Source: Spirochaeta sp. UBA2779
GTDB taxonomy: Bacteria; Spirochaetota; Spirochaetia; DSM-2461
Reading direction: 5' to 3'
Length of the DNA: 16,653 bases
Assembly: GCA_002352375.1 (NCBI GenBank)
Contig: DEIH01000109.1
Coordinates: 1 to 16,653, forward strand
Shown here: piece after piece, positions 1 through 6,039 of the stretch
Numbering within the stretch: the stretch's first letter is position 1
How the letters are laid out: the number at the start of each line of letters is the position of its first letter
Made by a program: the position numbers and the translations under genes
Notes under the pieces: model-generated
Told to the model about the DNA's origin: nothing
Databases searched by the model: none
Seen by the model: only the letters and a program-made list of their open reading frames with translations

Positions 1-156
1 ATCGTCGTAGACGACTCTGACAGCTTCAAAGGGTGCTTCCATGCACCAGAAACAGCCCCCGGCAAATACAGCCTGCTGTTCTTCTGCTCCTAAAGGCAAT
101 AATGCAGCTGATAACAGAATAACTGTAAGGCTCCATGTTATTTTATCTTTCCTCAT
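1..156 (-). CDS. msrA: Peptide-methionine (S)-S-oxide reductase MsrA, exported, 3' part off the left edge
   Basis: The 52 visible N-terminal residues contain the MsrA active-site signature AVFAGGCFWCMEAPFE at about residues 29-44. C35 in GGCFWC is the expected catalytic cysteine, which reduces methionine-S-sulfoxide. The segment before it (about residues 8-23) is a hydrophobic signal peptide ending LPLGAEE, so the enzyme is probably periplasmic or envelope-located rather than cytosolic. The chosen ATG at 156 has a GGAG 9 bases upstream. An in-frame ATG at 171 has no Shine-Dalgarno sequence. The gene is the last visible member of a minus-strand run (tRNA-Leu, mscS, msrA), 151 bases after mscS. 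Whether a fused MsrB domain follows cannot be seen. Identification rests on the motif and is strong despite the truncation. Confidence 0.88.
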   Translation of the reverse strand, partial: MRKDKITWSLTVILLSAALLPLGAEEQQAVFAGGCFWCMEAPFEAVRVVYDD

Positions 157-177
157 ATGTGATGACTCCATTTTATA

Positions 178-193
178 TACTTGTTATCAAGTA
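178..193. repeat. Inverted repeat upstream of msrA
   Basis: Perfect 6-bp arms TACTTG/CAAGTA around a 4-base centre, 22 bases upstream of the msrA start. A second perfect inverted repeat (arms GGAAT/ATTCC, 4-base centre) lies at 207-220. The positions would suit repressor binding or a small leader hairpin. The region is AT-rich, so chance is a serious alternative. Confidence 0.3.
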
Positions 194-307
194 ATATATA
201 TCTTTGGGAATGATGATTCCATTACAGTTCAGTCATGGATGAGGTAATGAGTTATCTGTATGCGGTGCATAACCGAGAAAATTCCGAGATAGAATTGCTC
301 GTGTTGC

Positions 308-847
308 TCAGTTTTCTTCCATGTCAGAGTGGAGTTGTTTTTTTCCTTTAGAGACAACGGTTATAGGGTCAATGAATAGTTTTGAATTTGGAATCAGAAT
401 TTTATCGCCAAGAAAATCAAGTTCTGTATAACGAAGGTCAATAGTGACGACAAGACCTTCAAAACCGGTAATTTTTATGTAATGGTCCAATTCAAAAGGT
501 TTGTACATGAGAATCAATACACCTGATAGAATATTAGATATTGTATCTTTCAACGCAAAACCGAGAGCGAAACCTGTTAATCCAAGACTGGCAACAATAG
601 CGGTAATATTAATTCCCACTGTACCAAGAGCTGTTACCAGACCGAAAATAATAATCGTAACACTCACTGTTTTGGCTAAAAGGCGGATCAGGTTACTATT
701 GACTTTTAAACGCTTGGCAGCTGAAGAGGTGATTTTTTTCAAAATTTTCGACAATATGAAAAAAGCCAAAAATATCACCAGAGAGCTTAGAATTTCCGGT
801 CCCTTTTGAACAACTTTATCAAATAGCAAAGTGTAGATTGCATCCAT
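308..847 (-). CDS. Minimal MscS-family mechanosensitive channel protein
   Basis: A 179-residue member of the small-conductance mechanosensitive channel family, which forms inner-membrane pores that open under membrane tension. Two hydrophobic helices (about residues 15-35 and 52-75) precede the pore-lining helix (about 80-112) with the Gly/Ala-rich pattern SLGLTGFALGFALKD. The beta-domain sequence follows, with a recognisable IPNSKL motif near 152-157. The protein ends soon after this, so the alpha/beta cage present in the roughly 286-residue E. coli MscS is missing. The start at 847 is preferred because AAGGAG lies 9 bases upstream. A longer frame back to 901 adds 18 residues without that signal. 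It is followed on the same strand by msrA and preceded by tRNA-Leu. The family call is secure; channel activity is inferred. Confidence 0.88.
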   Translation of the reverse strand: MDAIYTLLFDKVVQKGPEILSSLVIFLAFFILSKILKKITSSAAKRLKVNSNLIRLLAKTVSVTIIIFGLVTALGTVGINITAIVASLGLTGFALGFALKDTISNILSGVLILMYKPFELDHYIKITGFEGLVVTIDLRYTELDFLGDKILIPNSKLFIDPITVVSKGKKQLHSDMEEN

Positions 848-954
848 TTTCAATATCTCCTTAAAACAACATATAAAAAGAATCCAGAAAAAAGGTTTCA
901 CTTTTTTGAAGTGGAATTATACCGCCCAGTTTATGCCGGTCGGCGAGGGAACCC

Positions 955-1023
955 TTCAAGTCCGGTCGCGATGTGTTTTCATATATACAGGTTTTAATAT
1001 TTTTACCGGCGACCGGACTTGAA
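955..1023. repeat. 15-bp inverted copy of the tRNA-Leu T-arm downstream of the tRNA gene
   Basis: TTCAAGTCCGGTCGC at 955-969 is exactly the reverse complement of 1009-1023, which is the T-loop, 3' T-stem and start of the acceptor of the tRNA-Leu gene. The arms are 39 bases apart. In a read-through transcript the downstream copy could pair with the tRNA 3' half. It could also be a remnant of recombination at the tRNA gene. The flanks of the extra copy do not fold as a second tRNA. Confidence 0.7.
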
Positions 1024-1088
1024 CCGGTACGACCACGTGGGTCAGCAGATTTTAAGTCTGCTGTGTCTACCAATTCCACCACGCCGGC
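1004..1088 (-). tRNA. tRNA-Leu (anticodon TAA)
   Basis: On the minus strand, GCCGGCG pairs with CGCCGGT as the 7-bp acceptor stem (one G-T pair at the end), followed by discriminator A at 1004. The D-arm contains GGTAGAC. The anticodon arm is GCAGA-CTTAAAA-TCTGC, giving anticodon TAA (reads UUA). A long class II variable arm (around GACCCACGTGGTC) and a T-arm with TTCAAGT follow. Type II architecture plus TAA identifies leucine. The length is 85 bases and CCA is not encoded (AAA follows the discriminator). Confidence 0.97.
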
Positions 1089-1097
1089 ACTCGCGCT

Positions 1098-1127
1098 ATC
1101 CTAAACGGCGTCAGAGGGTTGGGTCAA
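1098..1127 (-). promoter_or_regulatory. Probable promoter of tRNA-Leu
   Basis: On the minus strand, TTGACC (1127-1122) is separated by 18 bases from TAGGAT (1103-1098), ending about 9 bases before the tRNA 5' end. Spacing and position fit sigma-70. The -35 overlaps the -35 proposed for fbaA on the other strand. Confidence 0.5.
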
Positions 1128-1147
1128 CACGGTATTATTGATAAAAT
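1119..1147 (+). promoter_or_regulatory. Possible fbaA promoter
   Basis: TTGGGT (1119-1124), a 17-base spacer and TAAAAT (1142-1147) predict a start near 1154 and a leader of about 48 bases. The -10 matches five of six consensus positions and the -35 three of six. No better candidate is visible between the tRNA gene and fbaA. Confidence 0.4.
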
Positions 1148-1201
1148 AAGACAGATGAGCGACAACTAGTAAGTTGGGACTTAAAAATCTAAGGAGTCGA
1201 T

Positions 1202-2284
1202 ATGAGTCAGAAAGTTCTCGATTATATCAAACCTGGTGTCGTCTATGGTGACGACCTTAAAAAACTATTCGAAATCTGCAAAAGCGAAGGTTTTGCCCTT
1301 CCTGCAGTAAACTGCGTTAACACGGAATCGGTAAATGGTGTTCTTGAGGCTGCGGCCAAAGTAAACTCACCGGTTATTATTCAATTTTCAAACGGCGGTT
1401 CGACGTTTTTTGCCGGCAAAGGTTTAAAACCTGCTGAGGGCCGTGCTGATGTTATCGGTGCTGTTTCCGGTGCCTATCATGTCCATCGGGTTGCCGAAGC
1501 CTACGGAGTGCCTGTAGTTCTTCATACAGACCACTGTGCCAAGAAGCTTCTCCCCTGGGTTGACGGCCTTCTTGATGCTGGTGAAGAGCATTTCAAGCAT
1601 ACCGGCAAACCTCTTTTCAGCTCCCATATGCTGGATCTTTCTGAAGAACCCATGGAAGAGAATGTTGCCACAACCAAGGAATACCTGAAAAGAACCAGTG
1701 CCATGGGCATGTTTCTTGAGATGGAGATTGGCATTACCGGCGGCGAGGAAGACGGTGTTGATAATTCCGATCGGGATCCGGCAGACCTCTATTCCAAACC
1801 TGAAGAAATTGATTACGTGTACACGGAGCTGAGTAAAATCAGTCCGAATTTCACAATTGCAGCGGCCTTTGGTAATGTTCATGGCGTCTACAAACCGGGC
1901 AATGTCAAACTCACCCCTTCAATCCTCGGAAAGGGCCAGGAATATATCGTTGAAAAACACGGTCTTTCCGACGCTCACCCGGTTACCTATGTCTTCCATG
2001 GCGGTTCGGGTTCGTCAAAAGAACATATCCGTGAGGCCATCGGCTACGGTGTTGTGAAGATGAATATCGATACCGACACCCAATGGGCCACCTGGAAAGG
2101 TGTTCTGGAGTTCTACAAGGAGAACGAAGCCTATCTCCAGGGTCAGCTTGGTAATCCCAAGGGAGCCGATGCACCGAACAAGAAGTTTTACGATCCCAGG
2201 ACATGGCTCCGCAAGGGTCAGGAAACACTTGTCGACCGGGTGGTAGAAGCTTTTGAAAGCCTCAATGCTGTAGGAAAGAATTAG
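1202..2284 (+). CDS. fbaA: Class II fructose-bisphosphate aldolase
   Basis: Catalyses reversible cleavage of fructose-1,6-bisphosphate to DHAP and glyceraldehyde-3-phosphate in glycolysis and gluconeogenesis; cytosolic, zinc-dependent. The 360-residue protein matches E. coli-type FbaA (359 residues) end to end, so it belongs to the long class IIA group. Visible hallmarks are ALPAVNC near 32-38, HTDHC with catalytic D110 and zinc ligand H111, TGGEEDGVDNS near 179-189, zinc ligands H227 (GNVHG) and H266 (VFHGGSGS), and NIDTDTQWA near 288-296, which is part of the phosphate site. The ATG has a strong AAGGAG 5 bases upstream. A terminator follows the stop codon, so it is probably transcribed mainly alone. 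Codon use is regular and nothing suggests damage. Confidence 0.98.
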   Translation: MSQKVLDYIKPGVVYGDDLKKLFEICKSEGFALPAVNCVNTESVNGVLEAAAKVNSPVIIQFSNGGSTFFAGKGLKPAEGRADVIGAVSGAYHVHRVAEAYGVPVVLHTDHCAKKLLPWVDGLLDAGEEHFKHTGKPLFSSHMLDLSEEPMEENVATTKEYLKRTSAMGMFLEMEIGITGGEEDGVDNSDRDPADLYSKPEEIDYVYTELSKISPNFTIAAAFGNVHGVYKPGNVKLTPSILGKGQEYIVEKHGLSDAHPVTYVFHGGSGSSKEHIREAIGYGVVKMNIDTDTQWATWKGVLEFYKENEAYLQGQLGNPKGADAPNKKFYDPRTWLRKGQETLVDRVVEAFESLNAVGKN

Positions 2285-2302
2285 TTAATCCGCAATTATA
2301 CC

Positions 2303-2332
2303 AGCCCTGTCTTATGAGGCAGGGCTTTTTTT
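2303..2332 (+). terminator. Intrinsic terminator after fbaA
   Basis: AGCCCTG (2303-2309) pairs with CAGGGCT (2320-2326), extended by T-G and C-G pairs around a 6-base loop, and the structure runs into seven T residues (2326-2332). It lies 18 bases after the fbaA stop and only 12 bases before the tatD start. Confidence 0.9.
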
Positions 2333-2344
2333 GGGAACACACAG

Positions 2345-3157
2345 ATGAAGAAAGACAGGAATATCGTATTCCATCTCCCCTACCCGTTATTTGACAGCCA
2401 CTTTCATGCACTTCATATGGAAGAAAAAGGTATAGATGCTGAATCTCTCTTACCTGCACTACTCTCCTCAGGGCTCAGTGGAGCAGTAGAAGTGGCTGTT
2501 GATGAGCTTGATTTTGAAAAACGTCTTGAGCTGGCAGAATCTGTTAAGGGAATAAGACTATCTGCAGGGATACACCCCTCTTCAACTGTTGTTGAAAAGG
2601 GAATTTGGAAGGAAAGGTTCGCCGAAATAATATCTCAAGTGCAGCATCCTCTGGTTAGAGCCATTGGTGAAACCGGGTTGGATTTTTTTCGGAATTATGC
2701 CCCCGGAGATATTCAGGAAAAGGCATTCCGATGTCATCTGAATCTGGCCGCTGAAACGGGCCTTCCAGTAATTATTCACAACAGAGCGGCAGATGAGAGG
2801 GTTCTTGCACTGGTAAAGGAATCTGAGTGCCGCAGGGGTGTTTTCCACTGTTTTTCATCGGATCGGGATGTTGCCGAACAGGCGCTTGCTCTTGGTTTTT
2901 ACGTATCTTTTGCCGGAAATATCACGTATAAAAATACCCAATCAATTCGGGAAGCTGCTCTGATAGTCCCTTTAGAGAGGCTGCTGGTTGAAACTGATTC
3001 ACCCTACCTCTCACCGCAATCTGTTCGTGGGCAAACCAATCACCCGGGGCACATTGGCTACACTCTGGAAGTTCTGGCGGATATCCGGGGTGAAGATGCC
3101 GGAGAATTGGCTGCCGCAACGGTGGAAAATTCAATTCAACTTTTCGGCGGTATGTAA
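2345..3157 (+). CDS. TatD-family metal-dependent hydrolase / DNase
   Basis: A 270-residue protein of the TatD/YcfH family: cytosolic TIM-barrel metallohydrolases, several of which are 3'-5' DNases. Metal-binding motifs appear in family order: FDSHFH (H19, H21), GIHP near 75-78, GETGLD with E109, PVIIHNR with H145, FHCFS with H168, and VETDSPYLSP with D218. The length matches the family (about 255-270 residues). The ATG has only a weak GGGA 8 bases upstream, but the next in-frame ATG (codon 25) would remove the first metal motif. The gene starts just behind the fbaA terminator, with no room for a promoter between them. Expression must therefore come from read-through or from a promoter inside fbaA. 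The exact substrate (nuclease or other) cannot be told from sequence. Confidence 0.93.
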   Translation: MKKDRNIVFHLPYPLFDSHFHALHMEEKGIDAESLLPALLSSGLSGAVEVAVDELDFEKRLELAESVKGIRLSAGIHPSSTVVEKGIWKERFAEIISQVQHPLVRAIGETGLDFFRNYAPGDIQEKAFRCHLNLAAETGLPVIIHNRAADERVLALVKESECRRGVFHCFSSDRDVAEQALALGFYVSFAGNITYKNTQSIREAALIVPLERLLVETDSPYLSPQSVRGQTNHPGHIGYTLEVLADIRGEDAGELAAATVENSIQLFGGM

Positions 3158-3194
3158 CACCTGAGAGACGTCAGAGGTCAATAAAAAATATTTT

Positions 3195-4376
3195 TTAAAG
3201 CCGCAAAGGCAAACTGATGGTTATCGTGGTACCGGCTCCGGGCTTACTGCTGATATCAACGGATCCTTCATGGGCTTCAACCACTGTCTTGACAATGTGC
3301 ATTCCCAGTCCCGTTCCTCCGCGTTCTGAAGTGGAATAAAAGGGTTCAAAGACATGGTTGAGAGTTTCCTTGCCCATACCCTCACCACTGTCGGCAATTT
3401 TGATAAGAAGATGCCCATCTTTACTCAACGCGGTAAATGCAATGGAATCTCCACGTTTACAGGCTTTACGGGCATTATCACTGAGATTTACAAGCACTCG
3501 GAGCATACGATCAAGATCCAGAAGTGCCGTACCGTCAAAATTGATGTTCCAGCTGACATCGAGATTTTTAGCTTTCAAACCGGGCTCGATACTCTCTTTA
3601 AGCTGTTCAAAGAGTTTTTCCATCTTCACCGGTGTATAGCTCAGACGTATCTCACCCCTGGAATAATCAAGCCACTCACTGGTTAAACCCGAAAGTCTGG
3701 ATGTTTCCCTTCTTATCTGGGTGGCGTATTTATGAAGACTTTCTGATTTCCCTTCAAGTTTGAGTTCCAGAAGATCGGAATAACCCCGGATTACCGAGAG
3801 AGGATTTCGTAGGTCGTGTATAATCATGGAGGAAAACTTTCCCAGACTGGACAGGCGTTCCTGGCGTACAAGCTGTTTATGAGCTGCTTTAAGCTCTTTA
3901 TTGGCCTGGAGAAGTTCAGCATTACTGGCTCGGAGCTCGCTGACAAAACTGTTGTTACTTAAACGGACCAGCCGGGAAATACCCTTCATCAGGCTTAATG
4001 CAATACTTCCCCGTTTCTCAAGAAGGTTGCGGAATAAAACAGCATCGATGCTGTATCCCGAGAGAGATGGCCCGGCAACGATGGTGGCACTCCTGGGAAG
4101 CTGGTCGGCAACACTCATTTCACCAACCAGGCAGGGAGCATCCCGGACAGCCAGAAGATCGGCATTATCCGTATCGTAATCCACCCAGATACCGACACTG
4201 CCTTTGATAAAGGCAAAAAGACTCGAAGCATCAACTCCTTCCCGGGCAATGATATCCCGTGGCGGGTATTGTATGGGGGTACAGATTTCCGCCAGAGCAG
4301 ACAGATCGTCGTTACTTAACTCGGTAAATGTATCAATTTTTTTTAATTCCTCGATAACAATTTCCATAGTTCCCAT
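3195..4376 (-). CDS. Sensor histidine kinase with N-terminal cyclic-nucleotide-binding-like domain
   Basis: A 393-residue soluble kinase. Residues about 10-125 resemble a cNMP-binding/Crp-like beta-roll: FAFIKGSVGIW, then GEMSVADQLPRSATIVA, where the PRSA arginine occupies the phosphate-cassette position. A probable coiled coil covers about 145-175. The HisKA region has phospho-acceptor H187 in IIHDLRNPLSV. The ATPase domain shows an N-box (N301 in LSDNARKA), a G1-box DSGEGM (329-334), FEPFYSTS, and a G2-box GGTGLGMHI (353-361). There are no transmembrane segments, so the input is probably intracellular. AAGGAG lies 4 bases before the chosen ATG; a second ATG three codons later is possible. 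It lies behind flaA and its terminator, on the same strand. No response regulator is present in the window, so the partner is unknown. Nucleotide binding is inferred, not shown. Confidence 0.9.
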   Translation of the reverse strand: MGTMEIVIEELKKIDTFTELSNDDLSALAEICTPIQYPPRDIIAREGVDASSLFAFIKGSVGIWVDYDTDNADLLAVRDAPCLVGEMSVADQLPRSATIVAGPSLSGYSIDAVLFRNLLEKRGSIALSLMKGISRLVRLSNNSFVSELRASNAELLQANKELKAAHKQLVRQERLSSLGKFSSMIIHDLRNPLSVIRGYSDLLELKLEGKSESLHKYATQIRRETSRLSGLTSEWLDYSRGEIRLSYTPVKMEKLFEQLKESIEPGLKAKNLDVSWNINFDGTALLDLDRMLRVLVNLSDNARKACKRGDSIAFTALSKDGHLLIKIADSGEGMGKETLNHVFEPFYSTSERGGTGLGMHIVKTVVEAHEGSVDISSKPGAGTTITISLPLRL

Positions 4377-4400
4377 GAAACTCCTTAATCCCGTGAACGT

Positions 4401-4425
4401 AAAAAGGCCCCCGATAGGGGGCCTT
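4401..4425 (-). terminator. Intrinsic terminator after the flaA operon
   Basis: On the minus strand, AAGGCCCCC and GGGGGCCTT form a 9-bp, very GC-rich stem with a 4-base loop, followed by a T run. It lies 24 bases after the stop of the second flaA gene and 24 bases before the start of the downstream histidine kinase. Confidence 0.92.
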
Positions 4426-4448
4426 GATTATTCACAATTATACATTTA

Positions 4449-5147
4449 TTACCAGGCGTCCATCATGTCATCGGTGTCCCGGCTCTCTTCAGCAAAGAGA
4501 TCGGTAACAGCCCGAATATCATCAAAGTAAATATAGTAGCGGCCATAGGTTTCATCGATATCGCATTTAATATTGAATCCGACAATGGAAATCCCCATGC
4601 GGTCGGCATAGTGATAATTTCTCTGAATAATATTGGGAGGAATAGTGACTGTCAGCTTTTTCCAGCCGGAGAAGTTCAATTTACCCATGGGAATAATTGC
4701 ATCATTACCGAAGTGGTCTGTTACAAGTAATTCCATTCTATGATTTGAGTTACGACCGGCAACCCAGACAGATACGGTTTTAGTGATTCCTTCAATGGGT
4801 AGAGGCCTTATTGGTTTCAGGGTGAAATCAATAACACCTCGACGATAAAAAGAGACTTTGGCACCAACAACGTTCTCATCGGGTTCGGCAATTCCATTGG
4901 CTTCTTCATCGGCTATAGCTTCTTTCTCAAGAGGACCACCGGGAAATGAACGAATTTCCATGAGGCCGTTATCCCCAGGAAATACACCATACCAGAAACC
5001 GGCATCTTCCATCTTACTGACAGAGATTTCTTTAAGTTTCTGCTGTGCGGTAACAACGCCTGTATCCGCAGGGTTTATCTCAGTCTGGGCGAACAGGCCT
5101 GTGAGTGCCAGGGCCAGAACAAATACTGTTACGACTAATTTTTTCAT
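4449..5147 (-). CDS. flaA: Flagellar filament outer layer (sheath) protein FlaA, second gene of the pair
   Basis: A 232-residue exported protein of the spirochaete FlaA family. FlaA forms the sheath around the FlaB core of the periplasmic flagellar filament. A clear signal peptide (MKKLVVTVF...LTGLFA) probably ends at about residue 20, before QTEI. The FlaA core is visible in VSVWVAGRNSNHRMELLVTD (about 126-145), FSGWKKLTVTIP (about 158-169) and a C-terminal YIYFDDIRAVTDL. The upstream FlaA has a parallel series (VDFWVWGANYDYYVELHFRD, YVGWKDMYVDIP, YIYLDHLKVLTD), so the two are paralogues. The start is 3 bases after the upstream stop, and its GGGGG/GGAA ribosome site overlaps the end of that gene, which implies coupled translation. 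Numbering as FlaA1 or FlaA2 cannot be fixed from sequence alone. Confidence 0.93.
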   Translation of the reverse strand: MKKLVVTVFVLALALTGLFAQTEINPADTGVVTAQQKLKEISVSKMEDAGFWYGVFPGDNGLMEIRSFPGGPLEKEAIADEEANGIAEPDENVVGAKVSFYRRGVIDFTLKPIRPLPIEGITKTVSVWVAGRNSNHRMELLVTDHFGNDAIIPMGKLNFSGWKKLTVTIPPNIIQRNYHYADRMGISIVGFNIKCDIDETYGRYYIYFDDIRAVTDLFAEESRDTDDMMDAW

Positions 5148-5150
5148 CTT

Positions 5151-5933
5151 CTATTCCCCCGCTCCCCAGATTTCTTCCAGTTTCTGAGGACTGGTTAGAT
5201 CGAACCCATCGTAATAAGACTCCTGCATATCGGTAAGCACCTTCAAGTGATCAAGATAGATATAAAAGTCAGATACGACTTCTGCAGGATGTGTTGTGAA
5301 AACAATCTTGGTGAGACTGAGAGTGGCCAGCTCAGGTTTGTAATTAACGGCCTGTTTGATGTAGTTAGGTATGTCTACATACATATCCTTCCATCCCACA
5401 TACTTTATGCTTCCAGGTTCCCTTTTCTGCTCCCGGCGTACAGGTGTGAGCACGTAGGCCATTCCCCGGAAATCGCGAAAATGTAACTCTACATAGTAAT
5501 CGTAGTTGGCACCCCAAACCCAGAAATCAACCATCTGTACTCTGCCGGGAAGCGGTATGGCTTTTTCTACAAAACTATCACCACTACCTGTGCCAGGTAT
5601 TAACTCAATCTGATTGAATCCCTGACGGTTAAATGCACCGTTAATGCCCAGAACACCAAGACTTTCCGGAGCTTCCGGCTTGGTACCGAACAGGTCAGCT
5701 GGCCATTCATTCATGACATAAGCCGATCGGGGTCTATCCTCAGCTGAAAATTTGCTGCCGCGAACAACCCAGCTTATGGGGTCTCCGGTATCGCTGAAGT
5801 ATGCGGAGTCTTCTCCGTCCCATGTTTCAATAATCTGGGATTCCATCCGCAATGTGGTATCGTCTGCGCTCAATACACCTGACACGAAAACCAAGAGGAT
5901 GAGCAGGAGCGACAGTAAGCTGCCTCGTTTCAT
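5151..5933 (-). CDS. Flagellar filament outer layer protein FlaA paralogue, first gene of the pair
   Basis: A 260-residue exported FlaA-like protein. The signal peptide MKRGSLLSLLLILLVFVSG probably ends after VLSA (about residue 23). Core FlaA features are VDFWVWGANYDYYVELHFRD and YVGWKDMYVDIP, and a C-terminal YIYLDHLKVLTD, aligned with those in the downstream paralogue. It probably helps form or attach the filament sheath in the periplasm. The start at 5933 is chosen because AAGGAG lies 6 bases upstream and it gives a clean signal peptide. A longer frame to 5975 adds 14 charged residues and covers the leader. A near-consensus sigma-70 promoter lies about 50 bases upstream. The gene is translationally coupled to the second flaA gene. 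Which copy is FlaA1 or FlaA2 is uncertain. Confidence 0.9.
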   Translation of the reverse strand: MKRGSLLSLLLILLVFVSGVLSADDTTLRMESQIIETWDGEDSAYFSDTGDPISWVVRGSKFSAEDRPRSAYVMNEWPADLFGTKPEAPESLGVLGINGAFNRQGFNQIELIPGTGSGDSFVEKAIPLPGRVQMVDFWVWGANYDYYVELHFRDFRGMAYVLTPVRREQKREPGSIKYVGWKDMYVDIPNYIKQAVNYKPELATLSLTKIVFTTHPAEVVSDFYIYLDHLKVLTDMQESYYDGFDLTSPQKLEEIWGAGE

Positions 5934-5986
5934 TCCTATCTCCTTAAGTGGTAAACCGAAATGGCGAATATTCACCTTCTCGATGA

Positions 5987-6015
5987 ATTATAGGTTTCAC
6001 TCTTCATAGCGTCAA
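5987..6015 (-). promoter_or_regulatory. Sigma-70 promoter of the flaA operon
   Basis: On the minus strand, TTGACG (6015-6010), exactly 17 bases and a perfect TATAAT (5992-5987). This predicts a transcript start near 5980 and a leader of about 47 bases carrying AAGGAG. It is the best promoter match in the window. It fits reports that spirochaete flaA genes use sigma-70, whereas flaB genes use sigma-28. Confidence 0.85.
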
Positions 6016-6039
6016 ACCATTTTTTGTTCTCTGGTCAAC

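Noticed and set aside
916..921. Perfect TATAAT on the minus strand upstream of mscS
   Set aside because: The hexamers 16-18 bases upstream do not resemble TTGACA; it may be a real -10 but I cannot support a full promoter.
930..970. Possible second, degenerate tRNA on the plus strand around the T-arm copy
   Set aside because: The bases before TTCAAGTCCGG do not pair as a T-stem and no anticodon arm is visible.
861..1082. 73-codon open frame across the tRNA-Leu gene on the minus strand
   Set aside because: It is a translation of the tRNA and its flank; this is a familiar false product of tRNA genes.
1424..1882. Long antisense open frame inside fbaA
   Set aside because: Shadow of a conserved gene in another frame, with no ribosome site and no recognisable protein.
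3158..3194. AT palindrome (AAAAAATATTTTTT) between tatD and the kinase as a two-way terminator
   Set aside because: There is no GC stem before the T run; it is too weak to call.
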